Assembly (NCBI GenBank): GCA_034620365.1 | Contig: JAQGEQ010000084.1 | Span: forward strand, 1,426,001-1,490,000 | Source: Pegea sp. RAD2-039 | Taxonomy: Eukaryota; Chordata; Thaliacea; Salpida; Salpidae | Reading direction: 5' to 3' | DNA: 64,000 nucleotides | Part shown: in pieces, positions 60,661-64,000 of the stretch | Numbering within the stretch: the first letter of the stretch is position 1 | Layout: every line of letters begins with the position of its first letter | Made by a program: the position numbers and the translations under genes | Notes under the pieces: model-generated | Told to the model about the DNA's origin: nothing | What the model saw: the letters and a program-made list of their open reading frames with translations, nothing else | Database searches by the model: none

Positions 60661-63600
60661 ATGATTGACGTCGATGAAAATAGTGACTCTTTATCAAAGT
60701 CTTCTGGATCATCTATATCGAGTCTACTTTCAAGTAAAGATTTATCTCAATCATCAAGTGATTTACGTACTAACAAGGAAAAAGCTAAAAAGTTTTTTCA
60801 TCTTTTTCCTTCTTCTAAACACACTAGGTTAGTTCACCAAAAATTAGCAAATTATAAAATAACTTTTTGCGTATTAAAAGCGCCTAAAAGCATCTATTTG
60901 TACCGGATATGACGATTAATCAAAGTTATACTGAGTATTTAAACACAAAATTATATAAAAAAATAATGAATGCTTTTGTTTGTGAATAGCGTTTTAATCA
61001 ATTTATTTAATATTAAAAACTAAATCGTTGATCACACAGTATATGTAAGCTACTCATAATTAAAAGTTAAAAATTTGTTTTCAATGTTTATAAGATTAAA
61101 TAAAGAATTTTTAATTTGATTTTACTTTGAACATATTTGCAGATATTCACAAATTTCAAATATAATTATCAAAATTGTTGTTTGATCAATTAACAATTAA
61201 AATAAGTTATCACTAAACCTTTTTTTGAGATTTTTGCTAAAATACACCTTTAATGGCTACTGAATAACAAATGCTCGTTTTAGAAGCCAGTCGAGGAGTG
61301 TGACCAGCTCTCCAATGCATACGACAGATCCAACTTTTCCAGACTTTAAAGAAAAGACAACGAAGATCCGTCGGCATCAAACTTTCAATAATCGAATATT
61401 ATCTCAGCAGTCTAAAAATTTGACTAAAAGTCTTCAATTAGCGTCTCTTCCTCTCCCCTTGGCTCCAAATTACCCTGGAGATGTTTGGACGGAAGTTGGA
61501 CCGGATGGAAGTGTTTGTCGTATCACTGGATATGATGTGTCTCTTCATGTTGAGATGAATGGCTGTGAGCAGGATTCAGATTACTTCAGGGATACTTTTA
61601 TGAATGAAGGTCTGAGCACAAGCACTTCACCTGGTAAAGGTGTCAAGAAACACAGAAAGGTTTCAAGATCGAAAACTTTTATGAGACTAGAAGCTGTTGG
61701 AAGGCTACCGGATTTCAACTACCCTGTACAATTACAACAAGAAGGGAGACTTGTGTTGCGATTGGTTGAAACTCCAGACATCACAAAGCTTGACTCTCGG
61801 AATGTGATCATTCAGAACAGTTTAAATGAATCAGATGAAAAAAGTTACAGTAGTGTTGCACCAGCAGCTTACATCAGTTTATCGTTGAGATTGCTTTCCA
61901 TTAAAAACTTGACTTTACAACTTACTACAAACATTCAGCTGAAATCTTCAAAAAAGTTATCTACTTTCTACAAAATTGTTTGTTTGCAATCCTCCCGACC
62001 TTCAGGACCCTTTATTGTGAATGAAAATTGCAGCATAATCGGAAACACCTTTCAGGTTGATCTTAATTGTTCACGATTTAGACCAGATGAAGCAGCATTA
62101 AAAGCAGGTATGATCATATTTGAGCTCCAAAGTTCTACTTCAGATTAAAATCAAAATTTTATAAATTTTGCTGAAATTGTTTACATATTGATCGGTTCAA
62201 AAAATAGTTCAGATATTTAACATTTTTCGTTGATAAGTTTGGTTTGCACAATTTGATTTTTATAACACTGAGCTGAATCCTTACAAACGCTGTGAAATGT
62301 AATTACAGTCTGTTATTTGTAGGTAAACTTCAAGAACTATATGTCATGCCATGTTTAGAATACAGTAGAATATCTTTGTCTGCTTGGCCATTTATAAAAA
62401 GTCGTGAGTATCATGTGGGAATCTATGGTTGGACTAATGTATCTTGTCGAAATGAATACTGCATTTACATTTGTGCAACTGGATTTTGTCCCCTTTCTAT
62501 CACGATTTCGAACACAAAAAAACGGTAAATTTTTGAACTTTAGTTTAACGATTTTATATAAAATATCTGATGTATGATAGTTTCATATATCTACTTACTA
62601 AATTTCAAGCTAGTTGCTGTTTTTTGAAGTGTTTCCACATAAAGAAAGTGCTCGCTTATAAAAACTATCATCGCATAATTTTTTTAAATCTCAGAGCTAA
62701 GCTTAAAACAATTAAACACAATTTAGTCGTATTCAGCTTAGTTTGTTTACTTTATTTGCTGTATTTCAAAGCGTTTGTTTGTTATTTTGATTTCAGTTTC
62801 GATATGACAGCTCTTAGTATCATTCAATAACTATTGTTTAGTGAGTTGTGTTGAAAAAAGTTTGGAAACAATTTTTCTAATTCAATAAAAAATAAATGTT
62901 CAAGCTTTTTTTTTAAATCTTATATTTTTCATAATAATAATCGAATAGAAATTGATAATGGTAATAAAATAATTATATTCTTATACCTTATATGTAATTC
63001 AAAGTTAGTTAATGTTACATTAGAGTAAAAAAAATTCTTAAACAATTAAAACGTTTACTTTGTATTGAGCCTAAAAAATCTATAATGATAACAACTGTTT
63101 ATACGGATTTTATTCAAATTAATAAGGCGACTAACAACGATAAATATATTTACGATACGCACTACTCACAATACAACTTATCACCGAATGACAACCGTCT
63201 ATAAGAGAATGACGTTTAACATATTTACGTCAGCGGCAAAATACTTTACTATTATACCACAAAATCTACTGCTAACATTTGCTTTTATGCTTGAAATTAT
63301 GAACTTTAAACCATTAGATAGTAATAAATCGCATATGTTATTAAATAATTTATTCAAAAAATATTTTTAGGTCTTTGAATCTATTTTTGATAAAGTCTTA
63401 CGTTTTACCTTTCACTAAATTGCAAAGCTGCATAGTAGAAGTAAAACCAGAATCAGGAGGAAAAATTGTTGGAGATAAATACATTTTGACTAAGGAAGAG
63501 TTGAAAAATATCTACAAGCCTATCAAACTACTTTTCACTTTTGTTTGTGATATCAAAAGCTGCTTGAACACTTTAACAACACCATCATTTAGAATTACAT

Positions 63601-63841
63601 TTGAAAACAAACTCTTAACTTGGAGATACCAAGCTTCTATAAAAACCTTTTTATTTCTTCCTAAATGGAAGCCAGATTTATTGGATGAAGAAAAACAACA
63701 AATAGCTTTGAATGAGAAGACTAAAAGAATCTGGAATATTCTTTTAAGTAAAACCAGGCTGAAATTAACAAATATTAAAAATATGGACAAAAAAGAACTT
63801 TGTCCGGTTGAATTAGCAGTTTGCTTGGCATCATTGAAAAG
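60661..63841 (+). CDS. Unrecognised large gene, first four exons; continues beyond window
   Basis: Exons 60661-60827, 61284-62107, 62323-62524 and 63371-63841 join in phase to about 554 residues, and a donor (GTGATG) at 63842 leads out of the window. Residues 1 to about 120 are Ser-rich and disordered (DSLSKSSGSSISSLLSS). A globular part follows, with YPGDVWTEVGPDGSVCRITG near residue 125, then a basic linker and beta-rich stretches (EGRLVLRLVETP, AAYISLSLRLLSI). Exon 3 is a Cys-rich piece (HVGIYGWTNVSC, then YCIYICATGFC) that looks like a beta-sandwich, reminiscent of but not clearly a pre-peptidase C-terminal type domain. Exon 4 is mixed and basic. I cannot name the family. There is no signal peptide or membrane segment in what is visible. 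The ATG is preceded by CTTTTAG plus two bases, a possible trans-splice acceptor. Confidence 0.72.
63083..63229 (+). repeat. Dispersed repeat, copy B (about 147 bp)
   Basis: Inverted partner of 34029-34177, lying in the third intron of the right-end gene. The two copies share several blocks of 9-14 identical bases in the same order with small indels between them, so they are old copies of one family. Confidence 0.75.
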
Positions 63842-64000
63842 GTGATGAATTGTTGAAATCTTCTGATCTTAAAATACTTTTAAATCTTTTTATCTAGCTG
63901 TTTGAAAACTAACTTTTTTGACTAAAGACTTAATTTATTTTGTAAACCAAAATTTTCACAGAAATGACTCAAGTAATCCTTATATGCTGAAGTGCAAATC

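Noticed and set aside
1-64000. CRISPR array, prokaryotic operon or phage-like module
   Set aside because: No spaced direct repeats, Shine-Dalgarno sites or bacterial gene order; introns and gene content are animal.

Overview
The window is animal nuclear DNA: very AT-rich, with genes split by GT-AG introns and a gene set typical of metazoans (SMN-complex Gemin4, SOSS-B ssDNA-binding proteins, DDX28, ANKUB1, Flattop/CFAP126, a TMEM178-like four-pass protein, a gamma-glutamyltransferase relative). Many introns are only 48-100 bases, while intergenic gaps range from about 100 bases to 7 kb. This suggests a small-genome invertebrate. A tunicate is my best guess, but a cnidarian or flatworm is not excluded. 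All exon joins below were derived by hand from splice signals, reading phase and remembered family sequence; none is confirmed by RNA.

Layout: 1-6.8 kb has no recognisable gene. A 2-oxoglutarate/Fe(II) oxygenase gene (6.8-9.0 kb, +) has a broken core and a 17-copy minisatellite in its last intron. A 611-residue coiled-coil protein gene (10.1-13.6 kb, +) converges on CFAP126 (14.7-16.3 kb, -). About 7 kb of mostly empty AT-rich DNA follows, with one coding-like relic near 18.8 kb. Then come a TMEM178-like gene (23.3-25.8 kb, +), a 62-codon single-exon ORF (27.6 kb, +), a GGT-like gene (27.9-30.2 kb, -) and intronless GEMIN4 (30.4-33.2 kb, -) only 111 bases upstream of GGT. A repeat-rich stretch (34-36.1 kb: dispersed repeat, tRNA-derived SINE, LINE 3' end) leads to two intronless SOSS-B paralogues (36.8 and 40.4 kb, -) separated by more decayed LINE sequence. 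The right part holds a DUF4614/C19orf44-like gene (44.6-47.4 kb, +), DDX28 (to 52.2 kb, +), ANKUB1 (52.7-57.3 kb, -) and the first four exons of an unrecognised gene (from 60.7 kb, +) that leaves the window.

How the genes relate: there is no single pathway. CFAP126 is ciliary. GEMIN4 acts in snRNP assembly, SOSS-B in DNA repair, and DDX28 in mitochondrial ribosome assembly. Two architectural signals stand out. Six start codons sit exactly two bases after an AG splice-acceptor-like site, which suggests spliced-leader trans-splicing. GEMIN4 and GGT lie head-to-tail with almost no gap, which would fit a small operon. GGT lacks the usual catalytic threonine and is probably not a classical enzyme.
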